This document shows, piece after piece, positions 26,784 through 35,244 of a stretch of 64,000 bases of DNA; position 1 is the stretch's first letter, and every line of letters starts with the position of its first letter. The notes below the pieces were generated by a model. It searched no databases. It worked only from the letters and a program-made list of their open reading frames with translations, and was not told the DNA's origin. Made by a program: the position numbers and the translations under genes. Source of the DNA: Kaistia defluvii (GTDB lineage Bacteria; Pseudomonadota; Alphaproteobacteria; Rhizobiales; Kaistiaceae); the NCBI RefSeq assembly GCF_026343955.1, contig NZ_JAPKNI010000005.1, forward strand, positions 1 through 64,000. Reading direction: 5' to 3'.

Positions 26784-28079
26784 CTATTCCGGCAATGGAC
26801 GCGTGCCGTCCCCGGCCGACATCACCCGCTGCAGCAGATCCCGCCAGGCCTCCCCGTAACGGCCGACCGTCAGATCTTCGACACGCCGGCGGGCGGAGGT
26901 TCCCATGCGCAAGCGGAGATCCTCGTCTTGCACCAGCCGATCGATCGCTTGCGCCATCCCGGACAGGTCCTCGCAAGCAACGACGAAGCCGTCCTCCCCG
27001 TCACGCACCGGCGTGCCGCTGTTCGGTGTCGTCACGATGGGAAGACCGGTTGCCATGGCCTCCATCACCGCGCCGGCGGAGCCCTCACAGACAGACGGAA
27101 ACAGGAAGAGGTCAAACGACTCAAGCCAGGCGCGCACCTCGCCACGCGGTACCGCACCGATCACTGCCACGGATCCGCGCTGGCGCTCGATCAGCGCCGG
27201 ATCGGCGGCAATCGGGCCGACCAGAACAAAACGCACTTTCGCCGGGTCGAACGCCCGGGCAATTTCAAAGAGGGCGGGGGCTCCCTTGCGCAGCGAAACC
27301 GCACCCACGAAGCCGACGACGACAGGACCCGTGCGCTGCCCGCGGTTGCAGAACGCATAGGCCGACGCATCCACGGGATAGGGAATGACCGAGATCTGCC
27401 ACGGCCTCAGCCCAGCCGCCAGCAAGCCATCGCCGACATAGGTCGAGGCGCAGGTGATGTGGCTGGCCGAGGCCCAACTCCGTTGCTCGACGTCCTGCAT
27501 GATGGCAGAGCCCGAATCCTGCGGGGTCTGCCAGTCCGGCCAGAGTTCCGCCTGGCGCGCCTCCTCGCGTATCTGAACCGCGATCGGCGCGATCATCTGG
27601 TCAAGGACCACGGAGAGCCCGGCCCGGCGCGCCGCCTCGCAAAGGGGTGGGTCTATGTTGCGGACGAAGCCCGCCAGACTGTTGGCGCCCCGCCATCCGT
27701 CCGCCAGTATCTGCCGCGTCATGGCCTGCGAGCGGCGGACGAAATTCTGCTCCGGCAGATCGGTACGATCTTCCCGGAGCCGAGCGAGCAGCGTCGTCCA
27801 CCCGGTAGCGACCACGCGACTGTCATCGAGGCCGGCACAGCGCCGGGAGGCCAGCCTGCGACCGGTTGCGCCGCCAATCCGGGACATGACCAGAGCAGCG
27901 GCCGCCGCCGGCGATCCGGGGCGCACGAACCAGTCGGTGTGGACCGTCTCCAGGACGCCCGCCAGCTTCAGGCCGAGCGGGAGACCGTAATGCAGACGGG
28001 AGCCATCCTGCACCACCGTCACCCTGGGCTTGGCCGAGGAAGCCCGTTCGGCACGGTGATCGTCGACGGCCGCACTCAT
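26784..28079 (-). CDS. Glycosyltransferase family 4
   Basis: A 431-residue GT-B enzyme. The first half binds the acceptor and is variable. The second half has VVVGFVGAVSLRKGAPALFEIA, VRFVLVGPIAADPALI, and FPSVCEGSAGAVMEAMATGLPIVTTPNSG, the donor-binding signature of GT4. The ATG at 28079 overlaps the stop of the upstream glycosyltransferase (ATGA); a Met 15 codons earlier exists but is less likely. It is the last gene of the minus-strand operon beginning with the LuxR regulator at 33699. Confidence 0.87.
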   Translation of the reverse strand: MSAAVDDHRAERASSAKPRVTVVQDGSRLHYGLPLGLKLAGVLETVHTDWFVRPGSPAAAAALVMSRIGGATGRRLASRRCAGLDDSRVVATGWTTLLARLREDRTDLPEQNFVRRSQAMTRQILADGWRGANSLAGFVRNIDPPLCEAARRAGLSVVLDQMIAPIAVQIREEARQAELWPDWQTPQDSGSAIMQDVEQRSWASASHITCASTYVGDGLLAAGLRPWQISVIPYPVDASAYAFCNRGQRTGPVVVGFVGAVSLRKGAPALFEIARAFDPAKVRFVLVGPIAADPALIERQRGSVAVIGAVPRGEVRAWLESFDLFLFPSVCEGSAGAVMEAMATGLPIVTTPNSGTPVRDGEDGFVVACEDLSGMAQAIDRLVQDEDLRLRMGTSARRRVEDLTVGRYGEAWRDLLQRVMSAGDGTRPLPE

Positions 28080-29326
28080 GCGAGATCTACCGTGTCCGGC
28101 CGGTCGCCACGGCCGAGCATCCATCGATAGACGGCCTCCATACTCTCCGCTGCGTTTGGCCAGGAGAAGCGCTCTGCCACCAGTGTCGCGCCCCGCTCAC
28201 CGATCCGCCGTCGTTGCGCGGGCGTCAGCGAAGCCAGCTTGCGAAGTCCTTCGGCGATACTTCCGGGCTCCGGTTCGATTTGCAGCGCCGCGCCCTGCTC
28301 GAAGCCGATAGGGAGGTTGCAGCGCGGCGTCATCAGGACCGGCAGACAAGCGGCCCAAGCCTCCAGAACCGCGATCGGCAGGCCCTCGCTGATGGATGGC
28401 AGCACGAACGCATCGGCAGCCGCGAAGCTCCGCTGCTTCTCCTCGCCGAATTGCGGTCCGACGAAATGGACGACCGGGTCCAGCCCCAGTTCGGTCGCCA
28501 GTCGCTGCAGGTTCGTGCGGTAGGCATCCTCGCCCCAGCCGGCGATCACCAGTTGCCACTTCGGCACCGTCGATCCACCGGTAGAACCCTTGAGATAACG
28601 GACAAAGCCCAGCAGAAGATCGGGAATGCCCTTCTGCGGCGCGATCCGGCCCAGAAAGAGCAGGATCGCGGCGCGTCCCGGGATTCGCGCCCGCCAAAGC
28701 GGTGGCGGCGCGACGGATAGCGCTGTATCGAGCTCGACACCGTTCGGAATGACACAGACGGGATTGCGCAAGCCGGCATCGCGGATCGCCGCCAGTTCGG
28801 AGATGCAAAGCGCATGCAGGCAGGCCGCTCCGCGAAGATGCCGCGTCTCGAAGATAAGCCCGGCAAGCCGCTTCTTCCAGCGGCGGTTGGCCAGCGCCCA
28901 TCGGTCGAGCATGCCGTGCGGCGTCACCACATAGGGCATCCCTCGCCCTGACCAGCCCATGGCGGCGACAGAGGGATACATCCAGAGACCATGCACATGC
29001 ACAAGATCGGCGCGCGCCCGTCGCAGCGCCTTGCCGAGGCCGGGGGCATATCCGAACGATGCCGGGCCTCGTACCGGAAAGGCCTCCGTCGCGACACCGC
29101 ACTGCCGCAGCATGTCATGCGCTGGCGCCGGATGCGCCAGCCCATATACGCCGAGCTCCATACCAGCTCGCGCATCCAGCGCCGGCGCCAGGCCGCGTAC
29201 AGCCTCGAAGACGCCGCCGGACTTTTGCGACAGATGGGCCATCACCATCGCGACGCGGATCGCCCGCATCGGATCGGCAGAACCCTGGGAGACTTGGCAC
29301 GCCGGCGCGAGGGTGTCTGCAGGCAT
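28076..29326 (-). CDS. Glycosyltransferase family 4
   Basis: A 416-residue GT-B enzyme. After about 20 residues comes IRVAMVMAHLSQKSGGVFEAV, then DLVHVHGLWMYPSVAAMGW and PYVVTPHGMLDRWAL. The donor domain includes ILLFLGRIAPQKGIPDLLL and VLPSISEGLPIAVLEAWAACLP. I prefer the ATG at 29326, because AGGAGCG lies 5-11 bases upstream, over the ATG at 29344. It sits between the export protein gene and another coupled GT4 in one operon, so its product is expected to act on the same repeat unit. Confidence 0.86.
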   Translation of the reverse strand: MPADTLAPACQVSQGSADPMRAIRVAMVMAHLSQKSGGVFEAVRGLAPALDARAGMELGVYGLAHPAPAHDMLRQCGVATEAFPVRGPASFGYAPGLGKALRRARADLVHVHGLWMYPSVAAMGWSGRGMPYVVTPHGMLDRWALANRRWKKRLAGLIFETRHLRGAACLHALCISELAAIRDAGLRNPVCVIPNGVELDTALSVAPPPLWRARIPGRAAILLFLGRIAPQKGIPDLLLGFVRYLKGSTGGSTVPKWQLVIAGWGEDAYRTNLQRLATELGLDPVVHFVGPQFGEEKQRSFAAADAFVLPSISEGLPIAVLEAWAACLPVLMTPRCNLPIGFEQGAALQIEPEPGSIAEGLRKLASLTPAQRRRIGERGATLVAERFSWPNAAESMEAVYRWMLGRGDRPDTVDLA

Positions 29327-29359
29327 CAGGACGCTCCTGTTCATCCGGGTGAAGCGGAT

Positions 29360-30589
29360 TCAGCGGATGGCCGCCCGAGCCGCCATGTCCGGCTCGGCGA
29401 GATGGCGATCGACCTCAAGGATGTCGCCGGGTCGTAACCGGTCATGCTCGCCGACAGCGATCTGGTTTGCGCCCGCGTTCGTGCTGCGCACGACGGCATA
29501 GGTCGCCGCCGGGATCTGCCGCAGGCTCCCTGTCTCGAGATCGTCACTGGCCGCTTCCATGCTGGCCGCAAGCGACGCGATCCTCTGCTCTGTTCGTACG
29601 ATCGCCAGTTCGGCCGCGCGCAGCGCCGCTGCATTCTCCGCCGCGCGCGCCTCGAGAAACGCCGCCGCGCGCTGGTCCACATCCAGCCGGTTCTGCCGCG
29701 CCCGGGCCAGGAAACCGATCACCTCGAGCCGGTCGCGCTTCAGGGCCGATTGCTGGCGCTGGCTGTCACGCAGCCGCGAATGGGCTGTCAGTCCCTGATC
29801 GGCCAGTTGCTGGGTAGCGCTGACATCCTGTTGGATCAGTTCCAGGTCGCGGTCATGCAGGCGGAGGCTTTCCTGAAGCGCCGCGATCTCCTGGTCGAGT
29901 GTCCGGCGCTGGGCGTCGGCGGCTTCGGCCTGCGCCGCCAACGCGTCCGTTCTGACCTTGTACAGCGCGACTTCGGCCGCGACCATATCAGCCGGCGCGT
30001 CGGCGGCCAGCAGGTCCCTGCCGTCAAACGCAACACCCCTTATCTCGGCTTCCAGTCGGATGCGCTCGATGCGTTGCGACCATCGAATCAGCTTCTGGTC
30101 GGCGGAATCCTGGCGGAGCGTCAGGAGCTGGAGGGCGGCACCGGTCACCGGCGACGCCGGCCGACGCAGCCCGCCCCCCAGCGCGACCAGTTCCAGAACG
30201 ATCATTCCGGGTCGATACTCGTAGCGTCCGGGCGTCTGTACGTCGCCGGTCACGAAAACGGGCGCGTGGCTGAGCACATCGATGGTCACGGTGTGATCGG
30301 CCGGAATTCGCCCGGCCAACCCCTCGGCAATGCGCTGCGACGCCTCTTCCGGCATCAGGCCCAGCATCATGACCCGGCCGAGCCTCGGATAGCGGATGGC
30401 GCCGTCCGATCCGATCGCGAACCGGCCGCTCAGGTCCGGTTGCCCGAAGACCGAGACCTGCAGCACGTCGCCAACACCGAACCGGTAGACTTCCTGTCCA
30501 AAGACGGCGACGCCGAGGGCGCAAAGCAGGACGGTCGCCTGGAGGAGACGGGCCGTGCAGCGCCGCAGGCTCTGATACGCGAGACCCAT
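29360..30589 (-). CDS. Polysaccharide export protein, ExoF/Wza (OPX) family
   Basis: A 409-residue periplasmic/outer-membrane auxiliary protein. After an N-terminal hydrophobic segment (LLQATVLLCALGVAVFG) comes the polysaccharide-export domain, YRFGVGDVLQVSVFGQPDLSG, then a SLBB-like segment PVFVTGDVQTPGRYEYRPGM. The middle, about residues 170-360, is long coiled coil rich in Ala, Gln, Glu and Arg, typical of the ExoF branch in rhizobia. There is no lipobox cysteine, so it is not a Wza-type lipoprotein. The start directly abuts the stop of the Wzc-like gene, indicating coupled production of the two export components. Confidence 0.88.
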   Translation of the reverse strand: MGLAYQSLRRCTARLLQATVLLCALGVAVFGQEVYRFGVGDVLQVSVFGQPDLSGRFAIGSDGAIRYPRLGRVMMLGLMPEEASQRIAEGLAGRIPADHTVTIDVLSHAPVFVTGDVQTPGRYEYRPGMIVLELVALGGGLRRPASPVTGAALQLLTLRQDSADQKLIRWSQRIERIRLEAEIRGVAFDGRDLLAADAPADMVAAEVALYKVRTDALAAQAEAADAQRRTLDQEIAALQESLRLHDRDLELIQQDVSATQQLADQGLTAHSRLRDSQRQQSALKRDRLEVIGFLARARQNRLDVDQRAAAFLEARAAENAAALRAAELAIVRTEQRIASLAASMEAASDDLETGSLRQIPAATYAVVRSTNAGANQIAVGEHDRLRPGDILEVDRHLAEPDMAARAAIR

Positions 30590-32854
30590 CTAGCCCTCCC
30601 GCTTCCGGGCGAACGATGGCTCCGCACCGTCGTCGAACCGCGCGTTGGCGGACCTCCAAAGGCTGGGGTGGCGCAACGTCCGGGGCCCTTCATAGCTCTG
30701 ATGCGCACGCCGCTCGACTCGGTTCAGCACCAGAACCGGGGCATCCAGTCCGCAAAGCGCCAGTTTCTGCAGGCCCGAGAGAACGGCCTCATGGGTGGTG
30801 TAGGCCCAGCGCGTCACGAACAGGATGGCGTCGACAAGACTGCCGATCTGGGCCGCATCCGATGTCGTGAGGACCGGTGGCGCGTCGAGGATCACGATAT
30901 CGAAGCGTTCACGCAGTCCATCCATCAGCAGAGTCATGCGCGCGCTGCCGAGGCGCTCCTGGGCATCGTCGCCAGGCGCGGGAGCGGCGATGATCCACAG
31001 GGGCGAGGCCGGGTCCCGCGACAGAACCTCGTCGAGGCCCGCATCGCCGCTCAGGAACGCACCCAGCCCGGCCGGAGGCGGATCGCCCGCGCTTCCCGAA
31101 CGTGCCATCCGCCCCAGGCTCTGGCGATGCAGATCGGCGTCGACCAGCACCACGGAGCGTCCCGCGGTCGCCATCGATCGCGCGAGCGCCAGCGCCACGG
31201 TGGTCTTGCCCTCCTTCGGCAAGGCCGAGGTCACCATGAAAGTCGCGGCGGGTCGCGTCGCGGGCGAAAGCCGCAACATCCATTGCAGGCTCGCCAGCGC
31301 TTCGGCGAAGGGCGCGCCCCCGCTCCGCCCCTTCTCCCAGTCCAGCTTGCGGCGGCGACGCCATGGCACGTCGGGTATCGTCGCCAGGACCGGCAGTCGC
31401 GTCACCGCCTCGATGGCCTGGCGCGACCGGACGCGATCATCCAGCCGCTCCAGGATCAGGACGAGCCCCAGGCCCGCGGCGCCGCCGCCGATCAGGCCCA
31501 TCAGCAAGGCGGGCAGAAGACGCAGGCCGAACCGATGGCTTGGGGCTGTCGCCTCCGAGATCAGGCGGACGCCCGGATCGACCAGCCCGTTCTGGTCCAC
31601 GATCTGCTTCGAGCGCCCCAGGAGGCTCTCATAGACCGCCCGGTCGGCATTGGCCTCGCGAACCAGGGCATCGAGCTTCACGCGCGCCATGTCCGACGCG
31701 CCATAATTGGCCTGTGCCGCGTGCAGTTCCTCCTCCAGCGAGGTGACGCGTCGTGCTGCGGAGTCGATCTCGTTGCGCAGGCTGACGAGGATGAGCCCGA
31801 CCTCCTGAGCAATCTGCTGGCGGACAGCCTCGAGTTCCGAAGTCAGCGACGGAATTTCGGCGCTTTGGGCAGCGCCGGTATCCTTGAGCACGCGCAGCCT
31901 TCGTTCCATCTGCGCCTGGCTGGCGCGCAATTGCTGGATGATCGGCGAGCCGAGCACCTCGGTGAAGCTGTCGAGGCCGTTCTGGTCGGCGGCAAGCCGG
32001 GCGGCGGTCTTCTCCCGCGCTTCAGCGGTCGAATGGGCGGCGCGAGCCGCCATCAGTTCGGTGTTCAGCGCAGCGAGGCGCTGGGCCGCCAGCGTGACAC
32101 CGTCAATCTCCAGCAGCCCGGACGAGGCCCGGAAGCGCTCGGCGTCCTGCTCCGCCTGCTCCAGCCGGGCCGCCAGCACCTTGAGCCGGTTGGACAGCCA
32201 GTCGCCGACCCGGCGGGTGGCGTCGATCTGTACATCGTCCTGATAGGCGAGATAGGCCCGCGCATAGGCATTGGCGACCCGGGCGGCAAGGTCGGGATCT
32301 CCGGCCGTATAGGCGATATAGATCGTGTAGGAGCGGCCATCATTGACCACCTTGAGACCGGCGCGCAAACGATCCTCGCGAAGCGCGGCCGCGTCCCCGG
32401 CCCTTGCGGATCGCGCCGGGGTCGGGCCGGCTTGCGCCATGTCCGGGTCGCCGTCCGGAGGGTCCGCAGCCGCCACGGGCGGATCCGACGCAAGCCCCTC
32501 GCCAACATCAGCATCCGCGCCGAACGGATGAATACCCTCGGCCGCGAGTTTGGCGAGCACGCGCTGCGCCATCAAGCGCGATCCGATCCGGTCGAGCTCG
32601 GTGCGCAGAACCGGGTTCTCCTGCGGCAAGGGCGCAACGACCTGGTCGATCGGCATGCCCTGGATCCGGCGGACGTCGAGCGCCATCACGGCCTCGGCCC
32701 GATAGAGGCGCGGCTGATGGGCATAATAGGCGGCACCCGCGCCCAGCCCGGCCATCGCGAACAGCACCAGCAGGCCGGTCCGGCGACGCAGGATGACGGT
32801 AACGTCGCGCAGCACCGAAGGCTCGCGCGCCGGAGGCGAGGATTGGATCACCAT
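30590..32854 (-). CDS. Wzc/ExoP-like polysaccharide co-polymerase with BY-kinase-type ATPase
   Basis: A 754-residue inner-membrane protein controlling chain length and export. A Wzz domain with its first membrane segment is at about 25-45, then a periplasmic coiled-coil region with an acidic Pro/Asp/Ala insertion around 125-155. The second membrane segment GLRLLPALLMGLIGGGAAGLG is at about 455-475. The cytoplasmic ATPase has Walker A SALPKEGKTTVALALA, Walker A' VVLVDADLH and Walker B IVILDAPPV. The C-terminal tail contains a single tyrosine (HQSYEG) rather than the usual tyrosine cluster, so regulation by multi-site autophosphorylation is doubtful. It is the second gene of the LuxR-led operon, 23 bp after the regulator. 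Confidence 0.9.
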   Translation of the reverse strand: MVIQSSPPAREPSVLRDVTVILRRRTGLLVLFAMAGLGAGAAYYAHQPRLYRAEAVMALDVRRIQGMPIDQVVAPLPQENPVLRTELDRIGSRLMAQRVLAKLAAEGIHPFGADADVGEGLASDPPVAAADPPDGDPDMAQAGPTPARSARAGDAAALREDRLRAGLKVVNDGRSYTIYIAYTAGDPDLAARVANAYARAYLAYQDDVQIDATRRVGDWLSNRLKVLAARLEQAEQDAERFRASSGLLEIDGVTLAAQRLAALNTELMAARAAHSTAEAREKTAARLAADQNGLDSFTEVLGSPIIQQLRASQAQMERRLRVLKDTGAAQSAEIPSLTSELEAVRQQIAQEVGLILVSLRNEIDSAARRVTSLEEELHAAQANYGASDMARVKLDALVREANADRAVYESLLGRSKQIVDQNGLVDPGVRLISEATAPSHRFGLRLLPALLMGLIGGGAAGLGLVLILERLDDRVRSRQAIEAVTRLPVLATIPDVPWRRRRKLDWEKGRSGGAPFAEALASLQWMLRLSPATRPAATFMVTSALPKEGKTTVALALARSMATAGRSVVLVDADLHRQSLGRMARSGSAGDPPPAGLGAFLSGDAGLDEVLSRDPASPLWIIAAPAPGDDAQERLGSARMTLLMDGLRERFDIVILDAPPVLTTSDAAQIGSLVDAILFVTRWAYTTHEAVLSGLQKLALCGLDAPVLVLNRVERRAHQSYEGPRTLRHPSLWRSANARFDDGAEPSFARKREG

Positions 32855-32877
32855 GAGGTCCTCGGGACCGATTGAGA

Positions 32878-33699
32878 CTAGCGGTAGGCCGCGGATTGCG
32901 GCGGCTGCGTCGACGCCAGGCGAACCCCGGGCGGCTTATCACGATAGGCTGGCAGGCTGAGCAGGCGTGCCGTCGATCGTCGCGCGGCGACGAGCGCGCT
33001 GAGCTTGAAGGCAACCTCGGTGCGGTTATGCGCGTGAAGCTTGCGCATGATGGCGCGGATATGAACCTTGACGGTGCTTTCGCTCAAATCGAGCTCATAG
33101 GCGATGATCTTGTTCGCCTTGCCCTGGCGAAGCGCCTCCGCCACGGCCGCCTGGCGCGGCGTCAGCAGCGCATCGAGAGGATCGGCCTCCTCCTCGATTT
33201 CCGGCGCCAGAATGTCAGCGCGGCAGGCGGTCAGGCTGCTGGCGGGCACATAGGTCCCGCCCGCCCGGACGAGATTGACGACCTCGACGACGACACGCAG
33301 CCCGCTGCTCGAGGCGATATAGCCCCGGGCGCCACGATCCAACGCCATCAGGACGTCGCTCGCCGCCTCGCTATCGGCCAGGACGATCGTCGGAATGCCG
33401 GGAAAGCCGCGCTCCAGATTGCCGAGCGCCGCGGCCACCGCCGCATCGCCGGGATTCTGTCCGCCGATGCTGAGCAGGACAGCGCACGCGTCCTGCTGCC
33501 GCGTCCCCGCCGCCTCCCACGCCTCGACGGAGCCAAACGCGCGGACTTCCAGATTGGGCTGGCTGGCCAGCAATGCCTTCGTCAGGCATTCCCGATCGAG
33601 GGCGCGACGATCAATGAGCGCGATCGTCACCGTCGAACGCTGCGCCGCTGCGCTTGGGGAGTCGGCCCCCGCTACCTGCACGGATTCGCAATTCCACAT
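32878..33699 (-). CDS. LuxR-type regulator with degenerate receiver domain
   Basis: A 273-residue response-regulator-like transcription factor. The receiver fold spans about 22-152, but key residues are lost: only one acidic residue (D30) remains in the first strand, the phosphoacceptor Asp is replaced by Ser (LLSIGGQ, S77), the strand-4 Thr/Ser is Ala (VLADSE), and the strand-5 Lys is Ser (GYIASSS). The DNA-binding domain at about 177-240 is canonical: LTPRQAAVAEAL and SESTVKVHIRAIMRKL. It probably works without phosphorylation. I chose the ATG at 33699 because TGGAG stands 7-11 bases upstream. It leads the export operon (Wzc-like, ExoF-like, two GT4), which it likely controls. Confidence 0.85.
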   Translation of the reverse strand: MWNCESVQVAGADSPSAAAQRSTVTIALIDRRALDRECLTKALLASQPNLEVRAFGSVEAWEAAGTRQQDACAVLLSIGGQNPGDAAVAAALGNLERGFPGIPTIVLADSEAASDVLMALDRGARGYIASSSGLRVVVEVVNLVRAGGTYVPASSLTACRADILAPEIEEEADPLDALLTPRQAAVAEALRQGKANKIIAYELDLSESTVKVHIRAIMRKLHAHNRTEVAFKLSALVAARRSTARLLSLPAYRDKPPGVRLASTQPPQSAAYR

Positions 33700-33748
33700 G
33701 CCCGGCTCCATTCGGATTACCAGAGGAAGGTTTGCATCGGCACCACGG

Positions 33749-33831
33749 TATGCAGAAAGACATACAACCAGATCACCCCGATTGCAACCTGTAATCGGGA
33801 ACAAATCGTGATTATCTGCATATAGGTTGTA
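33749..33831. promoter_or_regulatory. Nested inverted repeats around the candidate promoter of the LuxR gene
   Basis: Three perfect inverted repeats are arranged in this AT-richer gap: TATGCAGA (33749-33756) with TCTGCATA (33815-33822); TACAACC (33763-33769) with GGTTGTA (33825-33831); and CCCGATT (33777-33783) with AATCGGG (33793-33799). They enclose the candidate promoter at 33759-33787. The density is far above that of other gaps here and suggests operator sites, possibly for the LuxR protein itself. Confidence 0.6.
33759..33787 (-). promoter_or_regulatory. Candidate sigma70-type promoter of the LuxR-led export operon
   Basis: Read on the minus strand, TTGCAA (33787-33782) and TATGTC (33764-33759) are 17 bases apart, a reasonable if imperfect match to the -35 and -10 boxes. 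The predicted start of transcription is near 33752, leaving about 50 bases of leader before the ATG at 33699. Confidence 0.4.
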
Positions 33832-33842
33832 AATTGCGCCGG

Positions 33843-34445
33843 CTAACTTTCTTTCAGGATCGAAAGGCGTCCGTTGCCCCTTGGGTGATTTCGCCGCCAT
33901 TCGGCCGGCGGGGTGAAACGCCCCTGCCAGATTCCGCGCCTTTCGCGACGGGCGGCGCTTTCCGCAGCCGCATAGCTCGACCCGCCGCGATCTGCGAAAT
34001 CGATCGCCATGCCCTGCCGGACCATGGCTTCGCCAAGATCCCGTTCGCCGAGACCAGGTGCGCCAAGGCCTGGGTCGCCCTTGACCCGGCAGGTCGCGAC
34101 CGTGCGGCCGAAGCGGTCGCGCGCCTGTGGCTGGCAGCGGAGATCTCCCGCGGACACCAGGTTTCGCAGGGCGGATTTCGCCGCTTCACCGCAACGCCAG
34201 GGCCTTCCGTTCCCATCTTCACAGGACTGGCCGAGTTCGGGCGCGTCGATGCCAAAGATCCGGAATTCAGTCCCGTCGATGGCGAGCGAATCGCCGTCTC
34301 GGACCAGGACCACGGCGCCGTCGGCCGCCCGGATTTCCTGGCGCTGCTGATCGACATAGCCGATGAGAAGCAGCCCGAAGACCAGCAGGACCAGAAAGAT
34401 TAGGGGCGGCGACTTGCGGCGGCGGCGTCTCGGGGCGTGCATCAT
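33843..34445 (-). CDS. Membrane-anchored staphylococcal nuclease-like protein
   Basis: A 200-residue protein with a basic N-terminus (HAPRRRRRK) and one membrane segment (LIFLVLLVFGLLLIGY, 15-30), followed by an SNase domain. Catalytic-site features resembling micrococcal nuclease are DGDSLAIDG (50-58), the Arg and acidic pair in FRIFGIDAPELG (61-72), and DRFGRTVATC (110-119). Several Cys (75, 85, 104, 119) could form disulphides, consistent with a periplasm-facing domain. It would cleave nucleic acid outside the cytoplasm. It lies just upstream of the LuxR regulator in the same direction, but with 143 bp between. Confidence 0.87.
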   Translation of the reverse strand: MMHAPRRRRRKSPPLIFLVLLVFGLLLIGYVDQQRQEIRAADGAVVLVRDGDSLAIDGTEFRIFGIDAPELGQSCEDGNGRPWRCGEAAKSALRNLVSAGDLRCQPQARDRFGRTVATCRVKGDPGLGAPGLGERDLGEAMVRQGMAIDFADRGGSSYAAAESAARRERRGIWQGRFTPPAEWRRNHPRGNGRLSILKES

Positions 34446-34509
34446 GGCGTGCCAGCCGGATGGTCTTCAAACCGTGGCGGTCATGTCGGGAAGCGCCTGC
34501 GTTCCGGCG

Positions 34510-34755
34510 CTAGGCGCGCGGCTTCGGCTTGGGCGTGGCCTTCTTCTTGACGACGGCCACCTTGGGCTCGGCGTCTTCCGCCGCTTCCTTGGCAAGGCGC
34601 AGCTGGCGCAACTTGGCCGTCTTCGCGCCCTGGGCGGCGACGCGGTCGCGCTCACCGGCCATGACGGCCGCCTCGCCGCTACGAAGCTTCTCGGCTTTCT
34701 TGAAACGCTCTTCGGCGCGGGCCTTCGCGGCATCCTTCGTATCGCTTGGAGACAT
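34510..34755 (-). CDS. Small Lys/Ala-rich protein, unknown function
   Basis: An 81-residue, highly charged helical protein. KDAAKARAEERFKKAEKL and TAKLRQLRLAKEAAEDAE look like one long amphipathic helix pair, and the tail is basic (VVKKKATPKPKPRA), which suggests nucleic-acid or ribosome contact. AGGAAAGG precedes two nearby ATGs (34761 and 34755); spacing favours the second. It lies between cspA-linked genes and the nuclease. I do not recognise a named family. Confidence 0.68.
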   Translation of the reverse strand: MSPSDTKDAAKARAEERFKKAEKLRSGEAAVMAGERDRVAAQGAKTAKLRQLRLAKEAAEDAEPKVAVVKKKATPKPKPRA

Positions 34756-34906
34756 TGCCATCCTTTCCTGCCGCTGGGCGGCTCTCGACAACTGGATCGT
34801 CAATCCGGGAACGAGACGAACAGGCTGAGCGGCGACGTCGACGGATTCGTCGGGCAAGTCACTCTATCAGCTTTGGTCGGATGGTGTGCCTTACGCCGCG
34901 AAAACG

Positions 34907-35128
34907 TTACTTCTTCGAGCGACGAAGCGAGTCGATCACGGGCGCCGGGTTGCCCGACTTCTCGGCGATCAACCGGTCCTGCGCCTCGATCTCGGTACGG
35001 GCCGGCTCGTCGCCGTCGAGACCGCCAAGGATTTCGCCCGGCACGCGACGGTTGGAGCGCTGGGTGCCGTCTTCATAGAACACGTCGAACAGGACAACCT
35101 CGCTGCGGGCGGCGGGTTTCTTGGCCAT
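34907..35128 (-). CDS. Small conserved protein downstream of cspA, function unknown
   Basis: A 73-residue protein with a compact motif VVLFDVFYEDGTQRSNRRVP followed by EILGGLDGDEPARTEIEAQDR. I recall similar short proteins near cold-shock genes in related bacteria but no function. GGAG lies 9-12 bases upstream of the ATG at 35128; longer in-frame starts would run into the cspA terminator. The intrinsic terminator at 35190-35224 separates it from cspA, so it probably has its own promoter or relies on read-through. Confidence 0.72.
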   Translation of the reverse strand: MAKKPAARSEVVLFDVFYEDGTQRSNRRVPGEILGGLDGDEPARTEIEAQDRLIAEKSGNPAPVIDSLRRSKK

Positions 35129-35189
35129 GGGACAACTCCGTACAGGCATCGCCGGATTCAGGGGACCGCAATCCCCGGGACCGACGTCA

Positions 35190-35224
35190 AAACAAAAAGG
35201 GTCCGGCGTCGAAACGCCGGACCC
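35190..35224 (-). terminator. Intrinsic terminator of cspA
   Basis: On the minus strand an 11-bp perfect stem (arms 35199-35209 and 35214-35224, GGGTCCGGCGT type) with a 4-nt loop is followed by TTTTTGTTTT. It lies 20 bases after the cspA stop. Its tail resembles that of the valS terminator at 61735. Confidence 0.93.
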
Positions 35225-35244
35225 CGTAACGCGAACTGATGAGT

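Noticed and set aside
29444-32875. Very long open frame (1143 codons) on the plus strand opposite the ExoF- and Wzc-like genes
   Set aside because: It is antisense to two well-supported genes, rich in Arg, Gln and His, and matches no domain; long antisense frames are expected in GC-rich coding DNA.
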